Shown: positions 1-9,161 of the stretch, one piece after another | Numbering within the stretch: position 1 is the stretch's first letter | Layout of the letters: each line of letters opens with the position of its first letter | Source: Acidobacteria bacterium SCN 69-37 | Lineage (GTDB): Bacteria; Acidobacteriota; Vicinamibacteria; Vicinamibacterales; SCN-69-37 | Reading direction: 5' to 3' | Assembly (NCBI GenBank): GCA_001724025.1 | Contig: MEDJ01000023.1 | Span: forward strand, 164,895-228,894 | Length of the DNA: 64,000 nucleotides | The notes under the pieces: generated by a model | The model's input: the letters and a program-made list of their open reading frames with translations, nothing else | The model's database searches: none | Told to the model about the DNA's origin: nothing | Position numbers and translations under genes: made by a program

Positions 1-1
1 C

Positions 2-2458
2 GGCGACGAGCGCAACGCCCTCTATGCCGAAGTGAGCGCCTTCCGCGGCGCGCTGCCTCGAATGGCAGTGCCAGCGGCGTCGGCCCGCTTGGCCGACTAC
101 CTGGAGCATCCCCTCGTCCAGACTGACGACCGCCTTCGCCTCCGAGTGCTCGTCATCAAGGGCGAGACCGACCAGGATCTGGACCCGACGCTGGCAGCAG
201 ACTCATGGCGCGCCGCGCAAGCTCTTGCCGAGACGTTGGGCGACGCCGCGTGGGTAAACCGGGCGCGTGGTGAACTGGGTCTTGTCGCGTTCCTGCAGGG
301 CGACGTCGGCGGCGCAGTCGTCGGCCTCGGGCAGGCGCTCAAGACCGCCCAGTCCAACGGCGACGTTTCCTCCCTGGTTCGCTGGCTGACGCTCTTCGGC
401 CACGGCTACGTGCAACTCGGTCGCCCCGCCGAGGCTCTCGATTTCTATGACCGAGCGCTGGCCGCCGCATCCGCGGTGCCCGAGATCCAGTTCCCGGTCA
501 TGACGCACGTCGGGCGGTCCAATGCGCTGATTGAACTGGGTCGCCTCGATGAGGCCGACGCGATTCTGACGCGAGCGACAGATGTCGCGGTGAAGTCACG
601 GGCCCGCGGTTACCAGGCGCAGCTCGTCGCGCAGCGCGCACAGATCGCGAACGCGCGGAAACAACCAAGCGAAGCGCTGAGGCTCCTTGTCGAGGCTCGT
701 GATCTGGCGAAGGCCGCTGGCGCGAATCGCCTGATCGCCGAGGTCGCGCTTGACGCCGCCCGTATCCAGCGCCAGCAGGGCGACCGCACCGACGCGGAGC
801 AGACGTTGCGCGAGGGAATCGCGGCGGCGCGGGTGATGGAGGAGCGCTTCCTGTTGCCGCGCCTTCTGGCCGCGATGTCCGAACTTCGTTCAAGCCAGCG
901 TCGGTTCGGCGAAGCGTCGACTCTGCTCGACGAAGCCGCCGACATGCTCAGCGGACTGTTCACGTCCGCGAGCAGTCCATGGGTCCAGAGCCGCCTGGTA
1001 AGCGGGATGGACGAGGTATTCGTCGCTCGGATTCGGCTCGAGGGTGCGCGCGGCTCCGATCCTCGGCGGATGTTCTCGGCCATCGAAGATGCACGCGGTC
1101 GGGCCCTGCTCCAGTTGCTCGTGAACCGACCCTTGGCCCTGCAAGCGCGATCTCGCGAGCTGCTGCAAGGGGAACGACGCATCTCTGACCTTCAGCGGCG
1201 TCTGCTGCAAACCAGCGACCGCGCCGCGCGAGAGCGGCTCCTGGCAGAGATCTTCGCAGCCGAGGAGCGACTCGCTCCGGCCTCGACCGCCTTCTTCAAT
1301 CGAGCCACCCGAGCGGGCACGCGAGCGGTCCCGCAACTGTCGGCACTTCAGGCAGCGCTGCGGCCGGACGAGGTCTTCGTCGAGTACGCCCTCGCCGAGC
1401 CCGCATCGTACGCATTGATCGTGACCCGAACCGGGGCACGCGTGCGATCCCTGCCATCGCGACAGTCGGTTGAGGCGCAGGCCAACGCCGTCACCAAGGG
1501 GATCCAGAGCGGCGATTCCGTCACGGCTCCGGCCGCCGCATTGGCATCGACCGTTCTTGCACCGGTGACTGAGCTGCGAACGCACCGGCGGCTCATCGTC
1601 GGGCCGGACGGCGTTCTCCATGGTGTTCCGTTCGAGCTGCTTCCTTGGGCGGCGGGCGAGCGGTTGCTCGAGTCTCATGTCGTGTCGTACGTACCGTCCG
1701 GAGCCGTCCTGACCGTCCTGCGCAGCACAACACGCCCAGCGCCAGGCCGACGCGCATTGGCCGTCAGCGCATCGCCACCGGGCGCCAGCGTTGTTCCGAG
1801 TGCGAAGGCCATCACTCGAGATGTGTACGACCTCGATCCGCGTCAGCTCCGTGCGCTGCCGTCCGCGAGTGACGAAGCACGTTCCGTGGGCGACATCCTT
1901 GGCGAAAGCGCGTCCACTGTGCTGCTCGACGAGGCCGCCACCGAGGATGCCGTGAAGCGCCAGGCGCTCGCCGACTATCAGGTGCTCCACTTCGCTGTGC
2001 ACGGGCTGCCGAGTGCGAAGTTCCCGGCGCGTGCTGCGCTGCTGCTCCATCCGGGGGCCAACGACGATGGTGTGCTTCAAGCCCGCGAGATCCTTCTGCT
2101 GCGACTCAATGCCATGCTCGTGACCCTGTCTGCCTGCGATACGGGCTCTGGGAGTGGCCACGGGCAGGATGGTCCGGCAAGCCTCGTGAGGCCGTTTCTT
2201 GCCTCGGGAGCGCGCTCGGTTGTCGCGAATCTCTGGGCGGCGGACGACACCTTCAGCCTGACCCTGATGCGCGAGTTCTATCGGAGACTCGCGGCTGGCA
2301 GCGACGTTGCCGAGAGCCTTCGTGATGCGAAGGTGCACATGGTGAGAACGTTCGGCCCGCAGGCCCTGCCACGCTTGTGGAGCGGAGTGCTGGTCTATGG
2401 TGATGGCCGCGGCGTCATCAGCGGAGCGGCCGGCGCGACGGCGTCGCGGGGGCAGTGA
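2..2458 (+). CDS. TPR-CHAT domain protein, 5' end outside window
   Basis: The reading frame is open to the left edge, so the start lies outside; by alignment with the relic copy at 57367 about 60 residues are missing, including a signal-peptide-like hydrophobic stretch. The N-terminal half is helical with tetratricopeptide-like repeats. The C-terminal third is a CHAT (caspase-HetF-associated with TPRs) domain with the expected His in LHFAVHG (near 1999) and Cys in TLSACDTG (near 2135), followed by the GARSVVANLWAADD block typical of the family. CHAT domains are caspase-like cysteine peptidases; the substrate here is unknown. The stop codon overlaps the ATG of the S41 peptidase (ATGA), so the two are translationally coupled. 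The gene pair occurs again, damaged, at 57.4-59.4 kb, which supports a functional two-gene unit. Domain assignment is confident, role is not. Confidence 0.88.
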   Translation, partial: GDERNALYAEVSAFRGALPRMAVPAASARLADYLEHPLVQTDDRLRLRVLVIKGETDQDLDPTLAADSWRAAQALAETLGDAAWVNRARGELGLVAFLQGDVGGAVVGLGQALKTAQSNGDVSSLVRWLTLFGHGYVQLGRPAEALDFYDRALAAASAVPEIQFPVMTHVGRSNALIELGRLDEADAILTRATDVAVKSRARGYQAQLVAQRAQIANARKQPSEALRLLVEARDLAKAAGANRLIAEVALDAARIQRQQGDRTDAEQTLREGIAAARVMEERFLLPRLLAAMSELRSSQRRFGEASTLLDEAADMLSGLFTSASSPWVQSRLVSGMDEVFVARIRLEGARGSDPRRMFSAIEDARGRALLQLLVNRPLALQARSRELLQGERRISDLQRRLLQTSDRAARERLLAEIFAAEERLAPASTAFFNRATRAGTRAVPQLSALQAALRPDEVFVEYALAEPASYALIVTRTGARVRSLPSRQSVEAQANAVTKGIQSGDSVTAPAAALASTVLAPVTELRTHRRLIVGPDGVLHGVPFELLPWAAGERLLESHVVSYVPSGAVLTVLRSTTRPAPGRRALAVSASPPGASVVPSAKAITRDVYDLDPRQLRALPSASDEARSVGDILGESASTVLLDEAATEDAVKRQALADYQVLHFAVHGLPSAKFPARAALLLHPGANDDGVLQAREILLLRLNAMLVTLSACDTGSGSGHGQDGPASLVRPFLASGARSVVANLWAADDTFSLTLMREFYRRLAAGSDVAESLRDAKVHMVRTFGPQALPRLWSGVLVYGDGRGVISGAAGATASRGQ

Positions 2459-3687
2459 TGGCCAGCCTCAATCTCACGGCCGAGCAGCGACGCACCGTGC
2501 TCGACGCGGTGCTTCGGCACGTCGCGACCAAGTTCATGGGGCCGGACCCAGACACCGCGTCGCTGCGAAATCGCCATGAAGCCGCCATCTGCGCAGCCGA
2601 TTCTTCCGAGGCGTTCGAGGCGGCCATGAACGGCATGCTCAAGGACCTCGGTGTGAGCCACACGGGGTTCTTCCACGAATCAACTCCGCGAACCGCCGGC
2701 CGTGTGGCGATCGCGGCAACCTTCGCCAAGGCGCAGACCGCTGACGGGGAGCGGTGGATGTTCCAGGATGTGCACCCCGGCGGTGCCGCCGCCGCGGCGG
2801 GCATTCGACCCGGCGACGTTCTGCTCGCCATTGGCGGCCGTGAGCTGACACCTCCCACGGCGACGCCGTTCACGCTCGGCGAACGCTACGAGGTCGTCCT
2901 CAGGCGTCCGGACGGATCGACCATATCGCCAACCCTGGATGTGCCGCGCCCCAAGGACAAGCGGCAGCCGGTCGTCGTACCCAACCAGGTCGTGAGCGCA
3001 TCTCGGCTCGAGCACGGGATTGGTCTGCTCCGCGTCAGCATGTTCCCCGGAGTCCTCGGTATGGATGTCGCTCGGGACATGACGCGCGCCGTTTCCGAGC
3101 TGGCCTGCGACCGCCTGATCGTCGACCTGCGGGGGAACACCGGCGGGGGGATTGGTTGCTTGCGCCTCATGAGCCTGCTCTGCGACGACCGGCGTGGCGT
3201 CGGCTACAGCCTTGGCCGGGACGCCCTGAAGGCCGGCAGAACGAAGGAACAGCTCCCCGCATTCGACCGTATCCCGTCTTCGAAGTGGGGCGTGCTGCCT
3301 CTGGCGATCAGGTTCGCCCGCGCGGGTCGCTCGGTCGCGGTCTACACGGAGCGCCTTGGCAAGGCGCGTCATCATGGGCGAGTGGCTCTGCTCATCAACG
3401 AGCATGCGGCCAGTGCCGCCGAGATGGTTGCCGCATTCGCCTCGGAGTACGGACTGGCGACGCTCGTTGGTGCGAAGACGCCGGGACGCCTGGTGGCGAC
3501 CAGTGCATTCAAGGTTGGCCACGGGTACCGCGTGGCCCTGCCGGTCGCGGCGTACTACACGTGGAAGGGGACAAATCTCGAGGGGCACGGTGTCGTACCA
3601 GACGTCGAGGCGCCTCTGGATGCCGAGGCTCTCTGGGGCGGTGTCGACAACCAGCTTCAGCGTGCCAGGTCCTTGATCATGAACTGA
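2455..3687 (+). CDS. PDZ-containing S41-family (C-terminal processing) peptidase
   Basis: Protein of 410 residues. A PDZ-like segment lies near residues 95-165 (HPGGAAAAAGIRPGDVLLAI), followed by an S41 tail-specific protease domain. The nucleophile is predicted as Ser320 in NEHAASAAEM and the general base as Lys341 in GAKTPGR, the usual Ser-Lys dyad. No signal peptide or membrane segment is seen, unlike classical CtpA/Prc enzymes, so it may act in the cytoplasm; a GTG/ATG choice does not change this. It overlaps the CHAT gene by 4 bp. S41 enzymes cleave partly unfolded C-termini. The neighbouring anti-sigma factor could be a substrate, but that is only inferred from proximity. Confidence 0.9.
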   Translation: MMASLNLTAEQRRTVLDAVLRHVATKFMGPDPDTASLRNRHEAAICAADSSEAFEAAMNGMLKDLGVSHTGFFHESTPRTAGRVAIAATFAKAQTADGERWMFQDVHPGGAAAAAGIRPGDVLLAIGGRELTPPTATPFTLGERYEVVLRRPDGSTISPTLDVPRPKDKRQPVVVPNQVVSASRLEHGIGLLRVSMFPGVLGMDVARDMTRAVSELACDRLIVDLRGNTGGGIGCLRLMSLLCDDRRGVGYSLGRDALKAGRTKEQLPAFDRIPSSKWGVLPLAIRFARAGRSVAVYTERLGKARHHGRVALLINEHAASAAEMVAAFASEYGLATLVGAKTPGRLVATSAFKVGHGYRVALPVAAYYTWKGTNLEGHGVVPDVEAPLDAEALWGGVDNQLQRARSLIMN

Positions 3688-3710
3688 CCCGCCTCCCGCG
3701 CCTCCGCCAC

Positions 3711-4418
3711 TCAGTTCACAACCGCCGGAAACATCCGCCAGCTGTCGCCCTCGCGTCTCACGGCGAGCTGGTAGCGACCGGCCGCCAGCTGCCCCAGGTC
3801 TATTCGGACTCGCAGGGTCGTGACGAAGTCCTCGATGGCCGCTGTCCCTTTCGCGTCCGCCCGAGAACGCAGGTCGCCATCGAGCAGCTGCACGTCGTAG
3901 GGCCCTGGCTCGGACCCTGTTGGCAGCAGAATGACGAGGTCGGCTGAGCCGCGGGGAAGCGACACGGGTTCGGCCTCGCCCTGGGTTTGTTCACTCCGAA
4001 GGACCGCGAAACGGCGTAGGTCCACCTCCGCTCGCAGCTGAACACTTGGTGCGACGGACGTGGTCTGAGACTCCGATACTGACGCTTGTCTCCCGATCAG
4101 CCACCAGCCAGCGGCGAGGGCCAGAGCGATGCCTGCTGCCACACCTGCTAGCAACCACCGGCGACCTTCGACCCGAGCCGGGACGTGAGCAAGCCCCGCC
4201 TGAAGCGCCCTGAACTCCCGGAAGCACGGCGAGCACTTCGCAAGATGCTCATAGGCGGGATCAGCGATGGGCTGCTGGCGTTGGGCCAGTCTGGCTAGCG
4301 TCTCTCGGGGCGGGCACCCAACGCGATCGGGGTTCGGATTCGCGCGGCTGAAGACCTCGTCAATGTCGCGCTGGAACTGATCGTCATTGCCCTTCGCCGA
4401 CTGAGGAGTCTTTGGCAT
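3711..4418 (-). CDS. Membrane-anchored zinc-finger anti-sigma factor
   Basis: About 235 residues from the ATG giving MPKTPQSAKG; a longer start 27 bp upstream is possible. The cytoplasmic N-terminus has a ZAS-like motif with HLAKCSPCF (HxxxCxxC) preceded by a Cys in GCPPRE. One transmembrane helix follows (WLLAGVAAGIALALAAGWWL), then a C-terminal extracytoplasmic domain ending in a beta-rich segment. It lies directly downstream of, and overlaps by about 35 bp, the sigma factor gene. That is the standard arrangement for an ECF sigma/anti-sigma pair in which the membrane protein holds the sigma factor inactive until a signal releases it. Confidence 0.82.
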   Translation of the reverse strand: MPKTPQSAKGNDDQFQRDIDEVFSRANPNPDRVGCPPRETLARLAQRQQPIADPAYEHLAKCSPCFREFRALQAGLAHVPARVEGRRWLLAGVAAGIALALAAGWWLIGRQASVSESQTTSVAPSVQLRAEVDLRRFAVLRSEQTQGEAEPVSLPRGSADLVILLPTGSEPGPYDVQLLDGDLRSRADAKGTAAIEDFVTTLRVRIDLGQLAAGRYQLAVRREGDSWRMFPAVVN

Positions 4419-5055
4419 CGAGGGTCTCAGTCTGGTCCTCGTCAAGGCGCACTGGTCGGTGGATCTGGCCGTTCACCGGCTTTGGCTCGGTCGGACCTGT
4501 GCTGTTAGCGGGAGTGTATCCGAATGCGTGACGCAGCTTGGCCTTGGCGCGTGAGAACAACGTGTCGACGGCGGCAACGGAGCGTCCTTGGCGCTCCGCG
4601 ATCTCCTGGGCCGAGTATCCGGCCGTCTTCCAGATGCACACCATGCGCTCGTCGTCCGAGAGCGCATCCATCGCTTCCCGTATCAGGACCTGCCGTTCGA
4701 CATCCTGGGGAGACCCGTACGACGCCTCGACAGAGGCGATGTGGATTTCTCCCGCCGTGGAGCCGACCGTGTCCCGGATCAGCCGATTTGCTGGCTTTCG
4801 TAGATGCGAGGTCGCCACGCTTCGCAGCGTGACCCACGCGTAAGCATGGAGTTGCTCTATCGGGCCGCCGCGTTCCTCGCGGCTGGCGATACGGCGTCCG
4901 GCCTCTTCGATGATTTCGGTGAGGGCAAGGTCGTCCCGAAGCGATGGGAACTGGCGTCGAACCTTGGGCAGCAGTTTAGCCAACGCTCGCTGGATCCGTT
5001 CGGCGAGCGGTTTCCCATTGCTGTCCAGCAGCCCGAGCGTGCGCATGCGATCCAT
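4384..5055 (-). CDS. ECF-like RNA polymerase sigma-70 family factor
   Basis: Protein of 223 residues. Region 2.4-like sequence (HAYAWVTLRSVATSHLRK) sits near residues 70-90. Region 4 HTH lies near 133-175 (ALSDDERMVCIWKTAGYS then AEIAERQ-type recognition and VDTLFSRAKAKLRHAF). The gene is divergent from the transfer operon, with about 180 bp between them, and is co-transcribed with the overlapping anti-sigma factor. A bipartite promoter-like motif upstream of the transfer operon recurs upstream of two other mobile-element genes in this window, making this factor the natural candidate for reading it. The family assignment is from sequence; the regulon is inferred. Confidence 0.87.
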   Translation of the reverse strand: MDRMRTLGLLDSNGKPLAERIQRALAKLLPKVRRQFPSLRDDLALTEIIEEAGRRIASREERGGPIEQLHAYAWVTLRSVATSHLRKPANRLIRDTVGSTAGEIHIASVEASYGSPQDVERQVLIREAMDALSDDERMVCIWKTAGYSAQEIAERQGRSVAAVDTLFSRAKAKLRHAFGYTPANSTGPTEPKPVNGQIHRPVRLDEDQTETLDAKDSSVGEGQ

Positions 5056-5148
5056 GACACGTCCCGTCCGGCGCTTGAGGGAGGAAGCGCCGCGTCTTCG
5101 AGGCCAGTGACGACAGTATAGACCTCGCTCGTGAACATTCGAGGCCCT

Positions 5149-5181
5149 TGTAAGGTTTCAGTGGCTCGCTGCGTTCAACCT
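5149..5181 (+). promoter_or_regulatory. Candidate ECF-type promoter of the transfer operon
   Basis: TGTAAGGTTTC, 11 nt, GCGTTCA, 1 nt, CCT. The same bipartite string with identical spacing is at 41028-41060, and a variant with the same GTAA-to-CGTT distance (22 nt) is at 55418. A GTAA-type -35 and CGTT-type -10 about 17 nt apart is a known ECF promoter layout. It lies 52 bp before the VirB2 ATG, divergent from the sigma gene. Confidence 0.5.
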
Positions 5182-5232
5182 ATTACGGGACGGACTTGCT
5201 GGAAGGGCGTCCCCAAAACCGAGGTGAACGAG

Positions 5233-5619
5233 ATGCGCGAGAGTCTTCGGCGTTTGCGTGGGCCTTGGCGACTCAACGACCCGAGGTTTGAGCGTAGCAC
5301 AAGACGCAAGCGCCGAGGGGCTTCCGCTTGCGGAACTCGAAAGACCCCTCCGAAGGTCAGCCGTATCGCCATCGCGGTGGTCGCCGTGCTCCTGCTCCCG
5401 ACCATTGCGTTCGCGCAGTCGCCATGGGAACGCGCTGCGAGCAACCTCGAACTGACATTCACGGGACCATTGGCGCGGTCTCTTGCCCTGGTAGCCATCG
5501 TCATAGGCGGCCTGATGTTCATGTTCGGCGAAGGGGGCGCCAAGCGTCAGATCAGCGGCATAGTCTTCGGCGGCGGGCTGGCGTTGTTCGCGGCCCAGTT
5601 CCTGACCTGGCTGTTCTGA
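5233..5619 (+). CDS. virB2: TrbC/VirB2-like pilin subunit
   Basis: The ATG at 5233 is chosen because GAGGTG lies 6 nt before it; a longer frame opens at 5131. The protein has a basic N-terminus and a signal-sequence-like segment (VSRIAIAVVAVLLLPTIAFAQ) with a likely cleavage after AFA. Two closely spaced transmembrane helices follow (SLALVAIVIGGLMFMFGEG and ISGIVFGGGLALFAAQFL). This is the standard prepilin layout: cleaved signal, short mature peptide, two helices. The long positively charged leader (about 60 residues before cleavage) is also seen in VirB2/TrbC. It is first in the transfer operon, just before VirB3 and VirB4, as expected. Confidence 0.85.
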   Translation: MRESLRRLRGPWRLNDPRFERSTRRKRRGASACGTRKTPPKVSRIAIAVVAVLLLPTIAFAQSPWERAASNLELTFTGPLARSLALVAIVIGGLMFMFGEGGAKRQISGIVFGGGLALFAAQFLTWLF

Positions 5620-5626
5620 CGGTGCC

Positions 5627-5929
5627 GTGATGCCCTCAACGCAGCCGCCGACGTTCCGTCCTGTCTATAAGGCGCTCCACCGACGGCTGACGGTGTGGGG
5701 CGTCGAGCGACGCCTGTTCTTCCTCGCGCTGCTAATGGGCGCCGCCACGTTCAACCTCTTCTACTCCTTCCTCGCCGGCTTGCTGATGTTCGGCGGACTG
5801 TATGGCTTCGCCGCCTGGGCCACCGCGCGTGACCCGGACATGCTGCAGATCCTCCTGTCGTCATCGCGCCTGCACCGCCGGTTCGACCCGGCGAAGCACG
5901 AGCGCCAGGATGTCGAGGTGACGCCATGA
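5627..5929 (+). CDS. virB3: VirB3/TrbD-like inner membrane protein
   Basis: About 100 residues; GTG at 5627 and an in-frame ATG at 5630 are both possible. The N-terminal FRPVYKALHRRLTVWGVERR is typical of VirB3, followed by a hairpin of hydrophobic helices (LFFLALLMGAATFNLFYSF and LAGLLMFGGLYGFAAWA), then DPDMLQILLSSSRLHRRFDP. VirB3 associates with the VirB4 ATPase at the base of the secretion channel. The stop overlaps the VirB4 start (ATGA), indicating translational coupling. Confidence 0.85.
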   Translation: MMPSTQPPTFRPVYKALHRRLTVWGVERRLFFLALLMGAATFNLFYSFLAGLLMFGGLYGFAAWATARDPDMLQILLSSSRLHRRFDPAKHERQDVEVTP

Positions 5930-8352
5930 TGCGGCTGGCGCGCATCCTCCGCGACTACGAAGAAGCGGGAGCCCTGAACGCCCAGATCGCACTCTGGGGC
6001 TTCGTTGACGACCACACGTTCCTCACCAAAGCCGGCCACGTCGGCGTGGTCTACCGCCTCCACGGGCGCGATGCAGAGGGACTGACCCACGACGAGCGCC
6101 GTGTGCTCGTTCACCAGATGGAGGCGGCCCTCCGTCTGCTCGACGAGACGTGTCGCGTGTATCAGTACGTGTTGAAGGCCGAAGCGCCCGCCTTCGTCGC
6201 GCCGCCGTGCAGCCGTCCTGTCGGGCAGGAGGCGCTGACGCGTCGAGCCGAGTTCCTGAACGGTCGCCGCGCGGGCCTCTTCACCGTGGATCACTACCTG
6301 GTCCTCATCCACGAACCCCTGACGACTTCATCAACGCGAGCGACCGAACACGCGCTCAGGGCGCCGCGCGAGGCACTCCGCAATTGGCTGTCGCACGGGC
6401 GCCGGTGCCGGCTGGTGGAAGCCGAACTCGACCGGGCGATCGACACGCTCCACTACAAGGCCAAGGGTGTGGAGGCGCATCTGTCGGATCTTGGTGTTGA
6501 ACGCCTCGGGAAGCGCGACGCTTTCCTGTTCTTTCGTCGACTGCTGAACTACGACTCGGTCCGGGCAACTGCAGCCGCGCTGACCTACGACACGCATCTC
6601 GACTACTTCGTCGCAGATGCCCCAATCGAATGCCACCGTGACCACCTGCGCGTCGGTCGTCACGCCGTCAAGGTTCTGACGATGAAGGAGCCACCCGCGC
6701 AGACGTTCGCCCACATCCTGTCGGACCTGGTGGCTGTCACGGGCTCGCTCATCGCCTGCCTGGAGTGGCAGCGCCTGCCGGCCGATCGCGTACGCCGTGA
6801 CATCCAGTCGCGTCGTCGTCACTTCTTCAACAAGCGCGTCTCGCTCATCAACTACGTGTCGTCCGAGACCCGCCCCGAAGAGATGCTTGTCGACGACTCC
6901 GCCAGCGCCATGGTGCGGCAGCTGGGCGACGCCCTGACGGAGACCGAAGTCCACGGCCACTTCTTCGGCCTGGCGTCGCTGTCGATCGTGCTGATCGGCA
7001 CTGAGGGGCGGAGTCTTGACGCCGCGGCAGCCGACGCCATGAAGGTGCTCGCGGCTCACGACGGTGCGGCCTTCGAGGAAACCTACAACCTGCTGAACGC
7101 ATGGCTGGCCGTCATTCCAGGCAATGGCGCCTGCAATCTCCGTCGCTTGGCCTTGCTGGAGACGAATCTCGCGGACCTGAGCTTCCTGTTCACGCACGAC
7201 GGTGGGGAGCCCACGAGTCGCCACCTGCAGAGGCCCGCGCTGCTGGCCTTCGAGACGCCGGCGGACATCCCGTACTGGTTCAACCTCCATGTCGACGATG
7301 TAGGCCACACGCTGGTGCTCGGGGCGACGGGGAGCGGCAAGAGCTTCCTGCTGAACGTGCTGGTCACCCATCTCCAGCAGTACGATCCGGTGACGGTCGT
7401 GCTGGATCTCGGGCACAGCTATCGCAAGCTGGCGGGCCTGCTGGAGGGCGGCTACCTCGAACTCGGTCTCGGGCAGCAGGGCGTCACGATCAATCCCTTC
7501 GACCTGTCGTCTCCGACGCCGGAGGACCTGCACTTCCTGCACGCCCTCACGCGAGTGCTGCTGGAGGGCGAAGACGGTTATCGGCTCACTGACGCAGAGG
7601 ATCGAGAAACGTACGAGGCCGTCGAGAACCTCTTTGTGCTCGAACGGCCCCAGCGGCGTCTCTTCACCCTTGCCAACCTGCTGCCGCGGGCCCTGGGAGC
7701 GCGGTTGCAGAAGTGGGTCGAGGGCGGACGCTACGGTGCGCTCTTCGACAATCCCTACGACACTCTGCCGCTCAACCGCCTACAGGTGTTCGATTTCGAG
7801 TCGATGCGCGAGTACCCGTCGCTGCTCGAACCGTTGCTGTTCTACGTACTGCATCGAGTCAATCGGCGCGTGCACGACCCGGCTGAGGCTGGCGTCCTGA
7901 AGGTCTGTGTGATGGACGAGGCGTGGCGGCTCATCCAGCACCCGTCACTGCGCGCCTACGTCCAGGAGGCGCTCAAGACTTGGCGCAAGCGGAACGCTGC
8001 GGTGCTTCTGGCCACCCAGACCATCGACGATTTCGCGTCGGCTGACTTGCTCCGCACAGTCGTCGAAAGTTGTCCGACCCGGCTGCTGCTGGCGAACCCA
8101 GCGCTGGACCGGCGCCAGTACGCCGAGTTGTTCCAGATGAACGAGATGGAGTTGGAACTTGTGGCCGGCCTCAGGCCGCGCCAGCAGGTCCTGTTGAAGC
8201 GGCCCCATCTGACGAAGGTCCTAACACTTCGCGTGGATCCAAAGAGCTACTGGATCTACACGAACACGCCCGTCGACAACGAGCGCGTCGCCGCGGTGCT
8301 GCGCGAGCACGGGCTTGCTGCGGGCATCGACCGACTGGCCGCATCTGCCTGA
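5926..8352 (+). CDS. virB4: VirB4/TrbE conjugative transfer ATPase
   Basis: Protein of 808 residues, the normal VirB4 length. A CagE/TrbE/VirB N-terminal domain is followed by a RecA-like ATPase with Walker A GATGSGKSF near residue 466 and Walker B VCVMDEAWR near 660. Conserved downstream blocks include KTWRKRNAAVLLATQ and a C-terminal helical region. VirB4 powers pilus assembly and substrate movement at the inner membrane. Two tandem ATGs overlap the VirB3 stop; either could start translation. All motifs are intact, so the apparatus is probably functional. Confidence 0.96.
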   Translation: MMRLARILRDYEEAGALNAQIALWGFVDDHTFLTKAGHVGVVYRLHGRDAEGLTHDERRVLVHQMEAALRLLDETCRVYQYVLKAEAPAFVAPPCSRPVGQEALTRRAEFLNGRRAGLFTVDHYLVLIHEPLTTSSTRATEHALRAPREALRNWLSHGRRCRLVEAELDRAIDTLHYKAKGVEAHLSDLGVERLGKRDAFLFFRRLLNYDSVRATAAALTYDTHLDYFVADAPIECHRDHLRVGRHAVKVLTMKEPPAQTFAHILSDLVAVTGSLIACLEWQRLPADRVRRDIQSRRRHFFNKRVSLINYVSSETRPEEMLVDDSASAMVRQLGDALTETEVHGHFFGLASLSIVLIGTEGRSLDAAAADAMKVLAAHDGAAFEETYNLLNAWLAVIPGNGACNLRRLALLETNLADLSFLFTHDGGEPTSRHLQRPALLAFETPADIPYWFNLHVDDVGHTLVLGATGSGKSFLLNVLVTHLQQYDPVTVVLDLGHSYRKLAGLLEGGYLELGLGQQGVTINPFDLSSPTPEDLHFLHALTRVLLEGEDGYRLTDAEDRETYEAVENLFVLERPQRRLFTLANLLPRALGARLQKWVEGGRYGALFDNPYDTLPLNRLQVFDFESMREYPSLLEPLLFYVLHRVNRRVHDPAEAGVLKVCVMDEAWRLIQHPSLRAYVQEALKTWRKRNAAVLLATQTIDDFASADLLRTVVESCPTRLLLANPALDRRQYAELFQMNEMELELVAGLRPRQQVLLKRPHLTKVLTLRVDPKSYWIYTNTPVDNERVAAVLREHGLAAGIDRLAASA

Positions 8353-8367
8353 AGGAGAGGTGCTCAG

Positions 8368-9159
8368 ATGCCTGTTCGCTCATCGTTGCTGACCGCGCTC
8401 GTTGCCACACTTGTGGTCGTGGCTGTGCCAGCCCAGGCACAGGAACCGGGAATTCGCGATGTCACGGCATCGGATCGGAGCGTGATTCCCCTCAACACGC
8501 GACTCCGCTACACGACGATGATCGTCCTGCCGGATGGCGAGGAGATCCTCGACGTGATCTGCGGTGACCGGGACTTCTGGGTCATCAGCGCCGTGCAGAA
8601 CGTGGCACATGTCAAACCGGCCAAGGCGAGTGCCGAGACGAATCTCAATCTGGTCACCGCCCGCGGGACCATCTATTCCTTCTTGCTCAGTGAGAAGAGC
8701 GGGGCACCCGCAGCGCAGGCGGCTCCCGATTTGAAGGTCTACGTCACAGCGGATCCGGGCATGCCGGCCGGGCGGCAGAAGTACTTCAGCGCGGCAGAGG
8801 TCGACCGGCTGCAAGCGGAGTTGACCGAAGCGCGCGAGGCCACCACACAGGCCGAAGTCCGTGCGCGGGAGCTGATCGCGGCAGCGAAGCAGGAGGTGCC
8901 GACGCTGATGCAGTTTCCGTACGCGCCGGTGAAGTATGAACGGCCCTTCTTAGTTCGGGCCATGTGGCACGATGGGCAGTTCACCTACTTGCAGACGGAC
9001 GCGCGTGAACTGCCAGCGCTGTACGAGGAGAAGGACGGCAAGCCGTCCCTCGTCAACTTCCAGGTGCAACGCGGCACGTACGTGGTGCCCAAGGTGCTGG
9101 AGCGCGGCTATCTGGCGCTGGGCAACGCCAAGCTCACGTTCGACCTGCGGGAGCGGTAG
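8368..9159 (+). CDS. virB9: VirB9/TrbG outer-membrane-complex protein
   Basis: Protein of 263 residues with a signal peptide (LLTALVATLVVVAVPAQAQ). The N-terminal domain has the family pattern around GEEILDVICGDRDFWVIS and HVKPAKASAETNLNLVT. The C-terminal half includes RAMWHDGQFTYLQTDARELPALYEEKDGKP and ends VLERGYLALGNAKLTF, characteristic of VirB9/TrbG beta-sandwich domains. It forms the outer-membrane core with VirB10 and VirB7. The ATG has GAAGGAGAGG upstream. VirB10 follows with 2 bp between the genes. Confidence 0.92.
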   Translation: MPVRSSLLTALVATLVVVAVPAQAQEPGIRDVTASDRSVIPLNTRLRYTTMIVLPDGEEILDVICGDRDFWVISAVQNVAHVKPAKASAETNLNLVTARGTIYSFLLSEKSGAPAAQAAPDLKVYVTADPGMPAGRQKYFSAAEVDRLQAELTEAREATTQAEVRARELIAAAKQEVPTLMQFPYAPVKYERPFLVRAMWHDGQFTYLQTDARELPALYEEKDGKPSLVNFQVQRGTYVVPKVLERGYLALGNAKLTFDLRER

Positions 9160-9161
9160 TC

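Noticed and set aside
890..2338. Long antisense reading frame opposite the CHAT gene
   Set aside because: High GC content leaves long open frames in shadow positions; composition is Arg/His/Gln-rich and no domain is seen.
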